A DNA stretch of 12,400 nucleotides from Streptomyces sp. NRRL S-340. GTDB taxonomy: Bacteria > Actinomycetota > Actinomycetes > Streptomycetales > Streptomycetaceae. Shown here piece by piece: positions 1 to 9,300 of this stretch. Below the pieces are notes generated by a model. The model was not told where the DNA came from. It made no database searches and saw only the letters and a list, made by a program, of their open reading frames with translations. Numbering within the stretch: position 1 is the first letter of the stretch; every line of letters begins with the position of its first letter. The translations under genes and the position numbers were made by a program. Location of the stretch: NCBI RefSeq assembly GCF_000720185.1, contig NZ_JOIY01000083.1, positions 1 through 12,400 of the forward strand, written 5' to 3'.

Positions 1-84
1 CAGGAGGCCGTCGGCGGAGCGGGCGGTGCCGCCGTTGCGGCCTTCGCCGGTGACGTCGACGCGGGCGGTGTAGGTGACGGCCAT
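1..84 (-). CDS. ohr: Organic hydroperoxide resistance (Ohr/OsmC-family) protein, N-terminal fragment
   Basis: Only the first 28 codons lie in the window; the gene runs off the left edge. The translation begins MAVTYTARVDVTGEGRNGG and continues TARSADGLL. The TGEGRNGG stretch followed by an S-x-DG turn is the usual N-terminal signature of Ohr, the OsmC-superfamily thiol peroxidase that reduces organic hydroperoxides with a pair of cysteines. Those cysteines would lie outside the window, so catalytic competence cannot be judged. The ATG is preceded on the minus strand by AGGGAG (92-97) with a 7-nt spacer, which supports this start. The gene is divergent from the HAD-family gene at 300. In many bacteria ohr is controlled by a MarR-type OhrR, but no such gene and no AT-rich OhrR-type operator are visible here. 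A general OsmC-family protein is the alternative. Confidence 0.8.
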   Translation of the reverse strand, partial: MAVTYTARVDVTGEGRNGGTARSADGLL

Positions 85-155
85 GACGGTTCTCCCTGTG
101 GGTGTTTCACGAGTGGTGTGCGTGGGTGTACGTGTGTGTCTCAGGCGCCTTCCCT

Positions 156-243
156 GGTGACACTCGTTTCTTTCGTGTCACCGGTTCAGGCGGTGACGTA
201 ATCATGGCAGGCGGATGTGTCACCCGTCAAGCAGGTGATGCAT
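156..243. promoter_or_regulatory. Cluster of GGTGAC/GTCACC inverted half-sites between ohr and the HAD gene
   Basis: GGTGACAC (156-163) and GTGTCACC (175-182) form a perfect 8-bp inverted repeat with an 11-nt spacer. A further GGTGAC lies at 192-197. GTGTCACC recurs at 217-224 and is followed by the imperfect partner GGTGATGCAT (234-243). Five related half-sites within 90 bp of a divergent intergenic region suggest a multi-site operator or stem-loop. Which gene it serves and which protein would bind are unknown. The rest of the 85-299 spacer is GT-rich (114-140 and 245-255), with no gene. Confidence 0.35.
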
Positions 244-299
244 CCGTGTGTGTGCCGGTCCGGGAATCCTTCTCCGCCGCCACCTCGTAGAGTTCCGGC

Positions 300-929
300 A
301 TGACTCATCGCAAGGGCCTCGTCCTCGACTTCGGCGGCGTGCTGACCACGCCGCTCCTGCCCGCAGTCCTCGCCTTCGAGGAACGGGAGGGGCTGTCCCG
401 GGGGGCTTTGATCAACGCGCTGTACCTGGATCCGGAGGCGGTGCGGCGCACACAGGAGCTGGAGCGCGGCTCGCTCACCCAGGACGAGTGGAACGCGGAG
501 GCCGGCCGGGCGCTCGGCATCCCGGGGGAGAACCTGCTGGGCCGGGTCTTCGCCGACCTGCGCCCCGAGACCTCGGTGATCGCCGCGGCGGCGGCCGCGC
601 GCCGGGCGGGCGTGAAGGTCGGGATCCTCTCCAACTCGGTCGGCCTGAGCCCCTGGAACCTCTACGAGGGCTACGACCTGGACCGGAACTACGATGCCGT
701 GGTGATCTCCGAGCGGCACGGCCTGCGCAAGCCGGAACCGGAGATCTTCGCCCTGGTCCTCAAGATGCTGGAACTGCCCGCCGGGGACTGCGTGTTCGTC
801 GACGACACCGAGGAGCACCTCGCACCCGCCGCGGACCTGGGCTTCGCGACCGTCCACGCGCGCGAGCCGCGGGAGACGGTGGCCCGGCTGGAGGAGCTGC
901 TGGGGGTTGCGCTGGGCGGGGCGGCCTGA
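300..929 (+). CDS. HAD-superfamily (subfamily IA) hydrolase, phosphatase-like
   Basis: This 209-residue protein has the full set of haloacid dehalogenase-type motifs in order. Motif I is LVLDFGGVLT with nucleophile Asp10. Motif II is ILSNS around Ser111. Motif III is the lysine of RKPEPEIF (Lys144). Motif IV is VFVDDTEEH (Asp168/Asp169). The helical cap lies between about residues 18 and 90, as in subfamily IA, and the length is normal for the group. The position two after Asp10 is Gly rather than the usual general-acid Asp. This DxGG variant is seen in a known subset of the family (YihX/epoxide-hydrolase-N-domain-like proteins), so activity is still plausible, probably on a small phosphorylated metabolite. 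The substrate cannot be named. No strong ribosome binding site precedes the ATG. The gene appears to be a single transcription unit, divergent from ohr. Confidence 0.85.
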   Translation: MTHRKGLVLDFGGVLTTPLLPAVLAFEEREGLSRGALINALYLDPEAVRRTQELERGSLTQDEWNAEAGRALGIPGENLLGRVFADLRPETSVIAAAAAARRAGVKVGILSNSVGLSPWNLYEGYDLDRNYDAVVISERHGLRKPEPEIFALVLKMLELPAGDCVFVDDTEEHLAPAADLGFATVHAREPRETVARLEELLGVALGGAA

Positions 930-1044
930 GTCGCGCGCAGCGAAGAGGGACGTCGGGAAACGGGGGTACGACGCTCGGCAGAGGGTGCTTCGTGAGGTGT
1001 CCGACGGGTGTGACGGTGTGGGTGCCTGCCGACGATCTCGCCGT

Positions 1045-1060
1045 CACATGCTTACATGTG
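1045..1060. promoter_or_regulatory. CACATG/CATGTG inverted repeat upstream of the PNPOx-like gene
   Basis: CACATG (1045-1050) and CATGTG (1055-1060) form a perfect 6-bp inverted repeat around CTTA. It lies about 55 bp before the chosen GTG start, in the least GC-rich part of the 930-1114 spacer. It is the size and shape of a dimeric regulator site overlapping a promoter, but no clear -35/-10 pair is seen, so the role is speculative. Confidence 0.25.
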
Positions 1061-1114
1061 TGATCGACGCCGTTGCTCCGCCGCCCAGGCGTGTCCCTGC
1101 CAGGAATGAGAGCC

Positions 1115-2050
1115 GTGACCATCCTCGACGAAGCCCCCCTTGACGTTCTGGACGCCTACCGCACCTGCGAGTTCGCCACGCTCGGCCGGGACGGCACTCC
1201 TGCCGCCTGGCCCACCGCGGTCCGGCGGAAGACGGACGGGACGCTGCTGCTGACCACGTCCCTCGCCTTCGCGCAGAAGGCGTTGAACATACGCCGGGAC
1301 GGACGGGTGGCCCTGCTCTTCTCCGACCCCACCGGCAGCGGATCAACCGAGGCGCCGCAGATCTTCGTCGGCGGTCGCGCGGAGTGCCCCGAGGAGATCA
1401 GGACCGGGCCCGAAGGAGCCGAGGACTACTGGCGCATGCTGTTCGAAAGGCAGCCGCACAGCAGGTCCTACGTCTCCGCTCCCGCGCGGTGGACGATGGA
1501 CTGGTACTACCTGCGGCTGCTGATCACCGTGACACCCGAGCAGGTCGCCGTCCGGCCCCCGCTCGGCGCGCCGCCGTCGCCCGGCACACGCGCGCACGGC
1601 GTCTCGAGCCGGCTGACGGGCGCGGCACAGCTCGCCGCGTACGCCAGCGCGGTCCTGGCCGCCCGCGACGAGAGCGGGGCGCCCGTGCTGGCCCGCGTCC
1701 GGCCCGTGGCGACGGACACGGGCTACGCCCTGCGTGTTCCCGCTGACTGCGCGGCGGTCCCCGGTCCCGCTTCGCTCCTCGTGCACCGGCACGACCACCA
1801 GATGAACCACATGCACAACGCGCTGGTCCGCGGGCACATGAAGGAGTCGGACGACGGGCTGCTGCTGGTTCCCGACAAGGTCGTGGAGCCGATGGGGTCC
1901 GGCCGGGCGAGCGACGCGCTGGGCCTGCTGCGCCGCACCAAGCGTGCCACCGACCGCTATCTGGAACGCCGCGGGCTGCCCCGGCCGAAGGTGCGCTGGG
2001 AGGAGTTCAGGAGACTGGCCGATGCCGCCCGCCGGGCGGACGGCCACTGA
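1115..2050 (+). CDS. Pyridoxamine 5'-phosphate oxidase-like (split-barrel flavin-binding) protein
   Basis: This is a 311-residue protein if read from GTG 1115. The start was chosen because AGGA at 1102-1105 sits 9 nt upstream; in-frame ATG codons at 1106 and 1073 lack a properly spaced site. Residues 10-150 look like a PNPOx-type split beta-barrel: a helix, then CEFATLGRDGTPAAWPTA, a turn, LLLTTSLAFAQKALNIRRDG (the usual region contacting the FMN or F420 phosphate) and the strand VALLFSDPTG. Such domains bind FMN, F420 or haem; the cofactor cannot be told here. The second half contains another barrel-like stretch (about 190-255) with an unusual His cluster, HRHDHQMNHMH at about 224-234. The C-terminus is a charged helix. 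The protein is longer than single-domain relatives (about 130-200 residues). The exact reaction is unknown. The gene stands alone and is followed at once by an inverted repeat. Confidence 0.75.
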   Translation: MTILDEAPLDVLDAYRTCEFATLGRDGTPAAWPTAVRRKTDGTLLLTTSLAFAQKALNIRRDGRVALLFSDPTGSGSTEAPQIFVGGRAECPEEIRTGPEGAEDYWRMLFERQPHSRSYVSAPARWTMDWYYLRLLITVTPEQVAVRPPLGAPPSPGTRAHGVSSRLTGAAQLAAYASAVLAARDESGAPVLARVRPVATDTGYALRVPADCAAVPGPASLLVHRHDHQMNHMHNALVRGHMKESDDGLLLVPDKVVEPMGSGRASDALGLLRRTKRATDRYLERRGLPRPKVRWEEFRRLADAARRADGH

Positions 2051-2051
2051 T

Positions 2052-2106
2052 CCGGACACCGGCCGCCGCGTCCTCCTGTCGTCCTGTCTCACTCGCCGGT
2101 GTCCGG
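2052..2106 (+). terminator. Inverted repeat just after the PNPOx-like gene
   Basis: CCGGACACCGGC (2052-2063) and GCCGGTGTCCGG (2095-2106) are perfect 12-bp reverse complements separated by 31 nt. The repeat starts one base after the TGA at 2048-2050. Position and GC-rich arms fit an actinomycete terminator without a U-tract, though the loop is long. A protein-binding role is the alternative. Confidence 0.45.
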
Positions 2107-2246
2107 GCCGACCGGCGGGAGAGGGCCGAACGGCCGGTGCGTCCCGCGCGTATGGGAGAAACGTATAGTCGAGGTGTCGGGGCGGTCCCGTCACCGGGCC
2201 GTTCCGTCCGCCCGGCACACATGTCGCGGCGTACGCACCCTGTTCC

Positions 2247-2251
2247 GGAGG
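2247..2251 (+). promoter_or_regulatory. Ribosome binding site of the LLM oxidoreductase gene
   Basis: GGAGG, followed by AAA, lies 10 nt before the ATG at 2262 and fixes that start. A TATAGT at 2164-2169 could be the -10 element of the promoter, but no good -35 matches it, so it is not listed separately. Confidence 0.7.
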
Positions 2252-2261
2252 AAACGCACAC

Positions 2262-3179
2262 ATGCGCCTAGGTCTCGCTCTCCCCACCTTCGGTCCGGAC
2301 GCCCACGGGGAGGCCATCGTCCAGGTCAGCCGCACCGCCGAGGAGATGGGGTACGACTCCCTGTGGACCGGCGACCGGGTGCTCGCCCCCCGCTCGCCCG
2401 GTGCGCCGTACCCGAGCAAGGACGGGGTGATGCCCCGTGTCTACGAGAACCACCTCGACCCGCTGGTCAGCCTGACGCTCGCCGCCGCCCACACCAGCCG
2501 GGTCCGGCTCGGCACCAGCACGCTGAACGGCCTGTGGCAGCCGCCGCTGCTGCTGGCGAGGTCGCTGACGACCCTCGACGTCGTCAGCGGCGGCCGGCTG
2601 GACGTCGGCCTCGGCCTCGGCTGGATGCCGGACGAGTACACCGGCGTGGGCGTCCCCTGGGAAGGCAGGGGCGCGCGGCTGGACGAGACGCTGGACGTGC
2701 TGCACGGGTACTGGAGCAGCGACGAATTCGCGCACCGGGGACCGCTGTTCACGATCCCCGACACCGTGGTCGGACTCAAGCCGCACCAGCGTCCCGGGCC
2801 GCCCGTCCTGCTCGCCGCGTTCACTCCGGCGGGACTGCGCCGGATCGGCCGGCGGCTGGACGGCTGGCTGCCGGTCGCGCTGCCGCTGCCCCACATCACG
2901 GGCATGTGGGCCACCGTCCTGAAGGCGGCCGAGGAGGCGGACCGCGATCCCGCGGCGCTCCGTATGGCCCTGCGCGTCAATCCCACCCTGACCGAGGCCA
3001 GGACCGACGCGGAGCAGATGCCGGGCGCGGGCACCCTCGGCCAGTACGTCGACTACGCGCGCGCGGCCGCGGAGGCGGGTGTGCACGAACTCTTCGTCGA
3101 CTTCGGGCAGTCGCCCGCGACGATCGACGAGCGCGTCGATCTGGCCGGGCGCTTCATCGAAGGGGTGCGCGCGGGCTGA
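2262..3179 (+). CDS. LLM-class (luciferase-like) flavin/F420-dependent oxidoreductase
   Basis: This 305-residue protein is typical of the bacterial luciferase-like TIM-barrel family. It opens with the first barrel strand MRLGLALPTFGPDA, then AEEMGYDSLWTGDRVL (26-41). The family-defining core follows at about 82-126: RLGTSTLNGLWQPPLLLAR, TLDVVSGGRLDVGLGLGW and MPDEY. The C-terminal half carries PVLLAAFTPAGLRRIGRRLDGW (181-202), also standard for the group. In actinomycetes this sequence type resembles the probable F420-dependent subfamily (Rv2161c-like). F420 rather than FMN is therefore likely but not shown, and the substrate is unknown. The start is supported by GGAGG at 2247-2251. The gene is alone in its unit: 211 bp from the upstream gene and convergent with the giant gene downstream. 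Confidence 0.88.
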   Translation: MRLGLALPTFGPDAHGEAIVQVSRTAEEMGYDSLWTGDRVLAPRSPGAPYPSKDGVMPRVYENHLDPLVSLTLAAAHTSRVRLGTSTLNGLWQPPLLLARSLTTLDVVSGGRLDVGLGLGWMPDEYTGVGVPWEGRGARLDETLDVLHGYWSSDEFAHRGPLFTIPDTVVGLKPHQRPGPPVLLAAFTPAGLRRIGRRLDGWLPVALPLPHITGMWATVLKAAEEADRDPAALRMALRVNPTLTEARTDAEQMPGAGTLGQYVDYARAAAEAGVHELFVDFGQSPATIDERVDLAGRFIEGVRAG

Positions 3180-3211
3180 CCGGCCGCGCAAGGCGTGCGC
3201 GCGGCGTGAGT

Positions 3212-3256
3212 CGCCGCGGAAGGCGGCGCGCCGGGCGCTTCCACCGGGGCCCGGCG
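3212..3256. terminator. Tandem stem-loops between convergent genes
   Basis: Two adjacent hairpins lie in the 3180-3399 spacer. CGCCGC (3212-3217) pairs with GCGGCG (3223-3228) over a 5-nt loop. CGCCGGGC (3229-3236) pairs with GCCCGGCG (3249-3256) over a 12-nt loop. They lie 33 bp after the oxidoreductase stop and could terminate it, or both converging units. In such GC-rich DNA short stems arise easily, so confidence is modest. The remainder of the spacer (about 3260-3399) is low-complexity, with several near-copies of GGGACGG and GGCCCAGGACG and no gene. Confidence 0.35.
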
Positions 3257-3399
3257 GCTGAGGACGGCGGGCGTGGCCCAGGACGCCGTGTGCCTGGTCC
3301 GCGCCGGCGTACACCGCGGCCGGGGACGGAGTATGGGCGCGGTCGGGGACGGTATCCGGGTCGGGGACGGCGGGGGTGGGCCAGGACGGCGGGCGCGGC

Positions 3400-6300
3400 T
3401 CAGGTCAGCAGGCCGTCCGGGTCGCGCAGCCGTTTCCGGTTGGCCGGATCGCGGAGCATCTCCCGGGCCACGGGCGCCGGTATCCGCAGGACGACCGGGA
3501 CGGGCAGGGTGAAGTCCCGTACCGCGACCGCCCCGTGACCCGGACGGACACCGCCGCTCACCCGGGCCACCACGCGCACGTCCAGGGTGAACTGCACCAG
3601 AGCCGACTCCGCTTTGGGCTTGTGCAACGGCATCGAGCCGGAACCGCCGGCCGCGGCGTCCGCCCCGCCGCCGGAGTGCCCGGCACCGGCCAGCAGGCGG
3701 TTCAGCCGGAAGTCGGTGGCGTTCAGCAGGCCGGCGCCGCCCGCCGCACGCGCCGTCCTCGTGTGCTCCGCACCGTGCTGGCCGTCCCTCCCGGTGGGGC
3801 GCGGGGCGTCGAGCGTGCTCTGCGCGACCGTCTCGAAGGTCATCTTCTCCCCGGCCCCCAGCACCCGGCCGTCCCGCAGCCGGGCGTGCAGCGAGGTGTG
3901 CAGATCGTGTCCGCGCGCGTCGAAGGCGGGGGCGACCGGGAGGTCCGCGCCGGCCGTGGTGAGCAGCGGGAGGGCGGAGGTGAGCCATTCCGTGGACACC
4001 GCCTCGTGCTGCGTGTACGCGGCGGCCTCGCCCGTCCGTCCGTAGTGCTCGCCGCCGTGGGCGGCGCGCGCGGTGTCCGCGATCACCCGGCGTATCTCCG
4101 GCGCGCCGCGGAAACCGTTGACCTGGGCCTCCATCGGCAGGGTCACGCCCCGGCGGTGCCAGGCCTGAAGGGCGGCCGGGTCGGCATCCTGCGGCCGGGG
4201 GAAAGTCTGCCCGGTCTCTTCCGGGGCGACCACCCGCAGCCGGGCCAGCGCCTGGAGGTCCTTGGCCGGGATCCGGTGCACCAGGGACTGCGGACCGAGG
4301 GTGACCGAGCCGACCGGTCCGTCGGGGCCGCGCACCTCCAGGGTCGCCTCGACGGGCACCCGCATCCTCACCGAACGGCTGGAGGCCTCGGCGACCGTCT
4401 TCACCCCGAGCTGTCCACGCGTGACGTTCGCGGACCGTACCGTGTCCGCGGAGCCCGCGCCGAAGCCCGCCGCCGCGGCGGTGCTGCGCATCGGTTCCGC
4501 GCCGTCCGGCTTGCCGGCCCCCGCCAGCACCGCCTCGATGGTGGTGGCGTCGACCGTGTCGCGGGTGTCCGTCCGTTGCGCGGTGGCGGAGGTGATGTAC
4601 TCCATGTCGCGTCCGTCGGCGGCGTCCGCCTCGTAGACGCCCGGCCCGGTCCGCCGGACCCGGAACACCGCCCAGTACGGGGTGCCCCGGCCCCGGAACA
4701 GTTCGACGGCCGTCCCCCCGTCCATCGCGGAGGAGAGCAGCCCCGCGGCTCCGTCCCGGTCCAGGACGCGCAGCAGCCGCTGGACGTTGTCGTGCGGATC
4801 CGCCAACTGCCGCCGGGGCAGCAGGACGTCGGCCAGGTCCTGGTCCCGGCGGCCGAGGTCCGCGCGCAGCCGGTCCAGCAGGGGCACGAAGTCGGGCAGG
4901 TCCTCGACCATCCCGAAGCCGAGCGGCAGCCCGGTCGCCAGCTCGGGGACGGGGGCCTGCGCCGGGGGCGCCTCGCCCGCCGCGCCGGCCCGCGGGGCGG
5001 AAGGAGCCGGTGCCGGGTCCGTCCCGCGCGGGGTGGAGGGTCCGGCGGCGAGGGGGCCGGCGGTCCCGGGCCGCGTCCCGGGCGGACGCAGACCCGCCGC
5101 GCTCAGTTGCTCGGCGGTCAGCCACACGGCGGCGGCGCCGGGCAGCGTGCGCTCTCCCGTGGTGACGTGCGTCCCCCCGCCGGTGGCGAAGCGCGTCCGG
5201 TCGCCCCCCGTCCGCACCTCGGCCACCATCCGGACCGTCAGGTCGCACCGGACGAGGTACAGCGGACGGCTGCGCGGGGTGTGGGCATTGCGTTCCACGG
5301 TGCCGCCGAGCGTGGTGGCGGTCCCGGTGCCCCGGCTGTGGCCGCGCGCCACCGACAGGCCCGTGCCGAGCCGCCACCCGGCCGGGTTGTACGAGACCGA
5401 CACACCGCCCTGCACGGTCGTGCCCACGCCGTGCCCCTGCTGCCCGGAGGCCTGATGACCGCCCAGCAGCAGTGTCTCGGTCCCCGCTCCCGTACCCTCC
5501 GCGACGACTTCCGGGTTGCCGAGGGTCACCCGTGTGCCGAGGGCGCCGCGCAGCTCCGCGAGCCGGCGCGGGTGGTGCAGATCGCGCACCACCCAGCCCG
5601 CGGAGACCGCCTGGCGCAGCCCCGCCGTGAGGGCGCGGGCGCTCAGACTCTCCTCGACCGCCAGCCGCGGCGCCAGGCCCTCGGCCTCCAGCGCGCGGTC
5701 CGCACGCCCCGGCCGGTCCTCCCCGGCCGCCCGGGCCAGCAGGTCGAAGGCGAGTTCCCTGATCTGCCGTCCGTCGCCGACGGTCTCCACCAGGGTCCAG
5801 TCCCGCACGGCCCGGCCGCCCCCGGCCGGTTCCGGCGCGAGGGCGGACAGGTCCCCGATGCCCCGCGCGGTGAACTCCCGGCTGCCGGTTCCCGCCCCGG
5901 GAGCGGGAGCCGGGGGCGGGGCGGCGAGCCGGTCCATCGCGGCCCGGTCCACGGTCAGCGCGCGCGGTGTCAGCAGCCGTACCCGCTGCTCGGGCAGGAA
6001 CAGGTGCGGGGTGTGCGCGGAGGACGCGATGTGCTCGGCGACCGGTGTGTCCCGCCCGGGAGAGCCGAAGGTGAGGGCACGCGCGGCGGTCCGCTCCCGC
6101 GTCGTCATGGTGACCTCCACGTGGAGGCGCAGCGCCCCGCCGAAGACGGCGGTCCTCTCGTCGCCGTTGGTGAGCACGTCGGACCGGGTGACCGGGCCGC
6201 CCTGGCTGCGCCGGACGCTGTGCCGGACGCGCTCGCCGCGCAGGGTCGCCGACAGCGTGCCGGGCAGCGCCCGGAACTGGCCGAGCGCCAGGGCGCCGAG

Positions 6301-9300
6301 CGCACGCGCTCCGAAGCGCCCGCTCTGCGCCGAACCGGCGACCCCCGCGTGACTGCGCACCAGCCAGTCCTCGGTGTCGCCCAGGTATCCGGTCTCCCGG
6401 AGGGTGCCCGTCACCCGGATCTGCACGTCGTGCTTGTGCCAACGACTCTTCTGACGCAGCCGGACGTTGATCCCCGAGGACAGCAACTGGTCCTTGTGGG
6501 ACCGCAGATGGGCCGGTGAGAGCAGGGTGACCAGTTCCCGGTAGTTGCGCCGCTGCGCCTCCGCCTCCTCGGCACTCACCGAGCCGCCCCGCGCGGCCGT
6601 CCGCGCACCGGCCGTGCCGAACTCCGGGAGCCAGCCCGCCAGTCGCGGATCGTCCGCGAACAGCCGCTCGACGCCGGACACCAGGTGCCGGGTGTCCAGC
6701 CCGCTCAGCGTCACGTTGGCACCCATCGGCCCGAACGGCAGATGGCGCCGGACGTCCTCGGGGCCGGGCGGGGTGACCACGGCGCCCGGCTCCATCCCGG
6801 CAGGAAGGTCCAGACCCAGCGAGCGCGCCTCGTCGGCCCGCAGCCCGAGCCACAGATCCATGGTGTGCTCGGCGTCCCGGGCGCCCCCGCGGGCCTTCGC
6901 CGCGGGAGACAGCGGGCCGGTCCCCTCGACGCGGAACCGGACCTTGGCCAGGTACAGCGCCTTGTCGCCGCGCACCTCGGCGCCCGTACGGCCCGTCACC
7001 GTCCGTTCGGTCACCGTGTAGCGGGAGGTCCGCGCCGCGACGGTCGGCATCACCGTGGCCCGCACGGCCGCCGTACCGCCGAGTACGCCGAAACCCGCCG
7101 CCGGGCCCGCCCCGAACGCCGCGGACCAGCCCTTGCCCGCCGTCCCGGTGAGGGCGTACTGGGACTGCTGGTGCGTGCGCAGTTGGGTCCTGCCGACCGC
7201 CCAGGCGGGCGCCAGGCCGGTCACCTCGGCGCGCATCCGGTAGGTGCCCGTGACGCTCCCGTCCTTCGCGACCAGGTCCTCGCCCACCACCCAGCCGTTC
7301 AGCAGCCGGGGCAGGTCCTCCAGGAGCGAGGCCGCCGACGTGGCCTCGTGCAGCCGGGCCCGTCCCGGTGCACCCGGCGAGGTCAGCGCGGGATGGAGCA
7401 CGGACCGTACGGTGTCGAACAGTTCCCGGCCGCCGGGACGCGAGGCGGCCGGGTCGTCCAGCGCGAACGGCGCGAGGGAGTCGGCGAGCCGCAGCAGGTT
7501 CGCCGCCCGCCCGGTGAGCGGACGCAGCCGGGCCGGTACCTCGTGCGTGACGGGCACGAGGTGCTCGGTCGGCACACGCATCACGAGGGTGCCCTCGCCG
7601 TCGAACGTCCGGACCTGCCCGTCCGGCCTGCGATGCCCGTCCGACCTGCGATGCCCGTCCGGCGCGCGATGCCCGTCCGGTCCGCCGTGTCCGTCCATCC
7701 CGTCCCGGCCGACACGCCCGTTCCGTCCGTCCGGTCCGGCGTAGCCGTTCTGCTTGTCCGGGCCGCCGTACGCGTTCTGCGCGTCCGGCCCGCCATCCCT
7801 GTCCGGCCCGCCGGCTCCGTTCCGCCCGTCCTGCCCGTCCTGCCCGTCGTCTCCGGTCGGGCGGCCCTGGCGTTCGATCCGCACGGTGTACCGCACCTGG
7901 CGTGTCACCTCGACCGAGCCCTTGTCGCTGCGCAGTACGCGCGGTTCGGAGACCGTCCGCTGCGTCCGGGTGCCCGCCGTGGTCTGGAACGGCTGCACGT
8001 TCGCCGTCATGGCCGCGCCGAGCCAGACGCCGGGCACCACCGGCGCCAGCCCGAACGCCGTGAGACCGGCGCCCACGCCCGACGCCTCACCCGCGCCGTG
8101 ACTCACCGCCGCGGAGGTGTTGTGCTGGACGTCGATCTTCGTGTTCGCGCCCTTGTCCCAGCGCGCCGTCTGGTCCTGCTCACGGGCGTCACCGGGCGCC
8201 GGGGCCGGGGCGCCGGCCGGCTCGTCCGGCAGCTCCCGTCCCTTTCCCTTGCCCGTCGTCGCCGCCTCCCGCCTGGCCAGGAAGGCCGCGATCTCCTGGT
8301 CCTGCCGCGCCGCCACGGCCTCAGCCTTCGCCTTCCCGGGGGAGACGAAGGACTCGGGCAGGTCGCCGAGGCCCCGCGAGATCGACACGGTGACCTGGTA
8401 CCAGCCGCCGCCCTCGGGCCCCTCGACGGTGAAGGAACGCCCTTCGCCGTAGAAGGTCTCCGGGCGCCCCGCCAGATCGGCGGCGATCTCGGCGACCGCT
8501 CCGTCCGAGCGGCCGATCGTCTCGCTCAGGGCGGCGGCCACGAACTCGTGTCCGGTCAGGCCGTACGCCGTGGAGAGTCCGGGCGCGCGCAACTCCCGCA
8601 GGTAGGGGGGCAGTCCGAGCGGAGTGTGCCGGACACCGGCCGCCGCCGGGTGCCGCTCGGGCTGTCCGGGAAGCGGGGGCCGGAAGTGCGGCCCGGGTTC
8701 GGCGCGCTCTGCGGGGCGCGCGGGCCCGGGGAGTGTGCCGGGGGCGGTATGCGTCTCCGTGCCCGTCCCGGAGTCCGCGGCCGTGTCCGCGGCCGTGAGG
8801 GTGACCGTGTCCGCGGCCGTGTCCGCGGCCGTGGGGGTGACCGTGTCCGCGGCCGTGTCCGTCGGGTTCGCGTGGGTGAGGGTGTGCGGGCCCGTGGGCG
8901 GGTGCGGGTGCGGGTTCGTCGGGGTGCCCGGTTCGGTGGCGGGGGTGGGGGAATCGGCTTCGGCCGTCTCGTGGATGGTGGGCAGGCGGTGGACGGCGGT
9001 GGTGGTCCGGGCGGTCGTTCCGGCCGGCTCCGTGCCGCGCAGGGCGGCCTCGACCTGCGCGCGCAGCCGCGTGGGTGCCTCTTCCGGCGACGGCGCCCGG
9101 AGGGTCGTAGCCGTACCTGTACCCCTGCCCGTATCCGTTCCAGTGCCCCTGCCCGTGATCTGAGATGAGGAGGGTCCCGGGCGGGACGGCCCGGCCACGG
9201 GCGAGGACGCGGTTCTGGCTCCGGTACCGGACTCGGCTGCGGCTGGGGCTTCGGTGGCCGTCGGGGTTCCGACTGCTGTCCTGGTGCCGGTGCCGGTGCC

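Noticed and set aside
2099..3538. Plus-strand frame of 479 codons overlapping the LLM oxidoreductase
   Set aside because: It is a different frame of the same DNA with Arg/Pro-rich translation. The oxidoreductase frame carries all family motifs and the ribosome binding site.
3376..6519. Long plus-strand open frame (1047 codons) opposite the giant gene
   Set aside because: The translation is Arg/Gly/Pro-rich without any domain, and the complementary frame encodes ordered, motif-bearing protein. It is a GC-bias shadow.
3053..6853. Second long minus-strand frame (1266 codons) overlapping the giant gene
   Set aside because: It overlaps the giant gene on the same strand in another frame and runs into the oxidoreductase gene in antisense. 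Its Arg/Gly/Ala-rich composition is typical of an off-frame reading.
8771..8864. Possible CRISPR-like array
   Set aside because: The units are contiguous tandem repeats in coding frame with no unique spacers.
6685..9168. Plus-strand frame of 827 codons
   Set aside because: Its repeats (e.g. runs of PVRPAMPVR) are the reverse of the collagen-like tract of the real gene, and no start signal or domain is seen.
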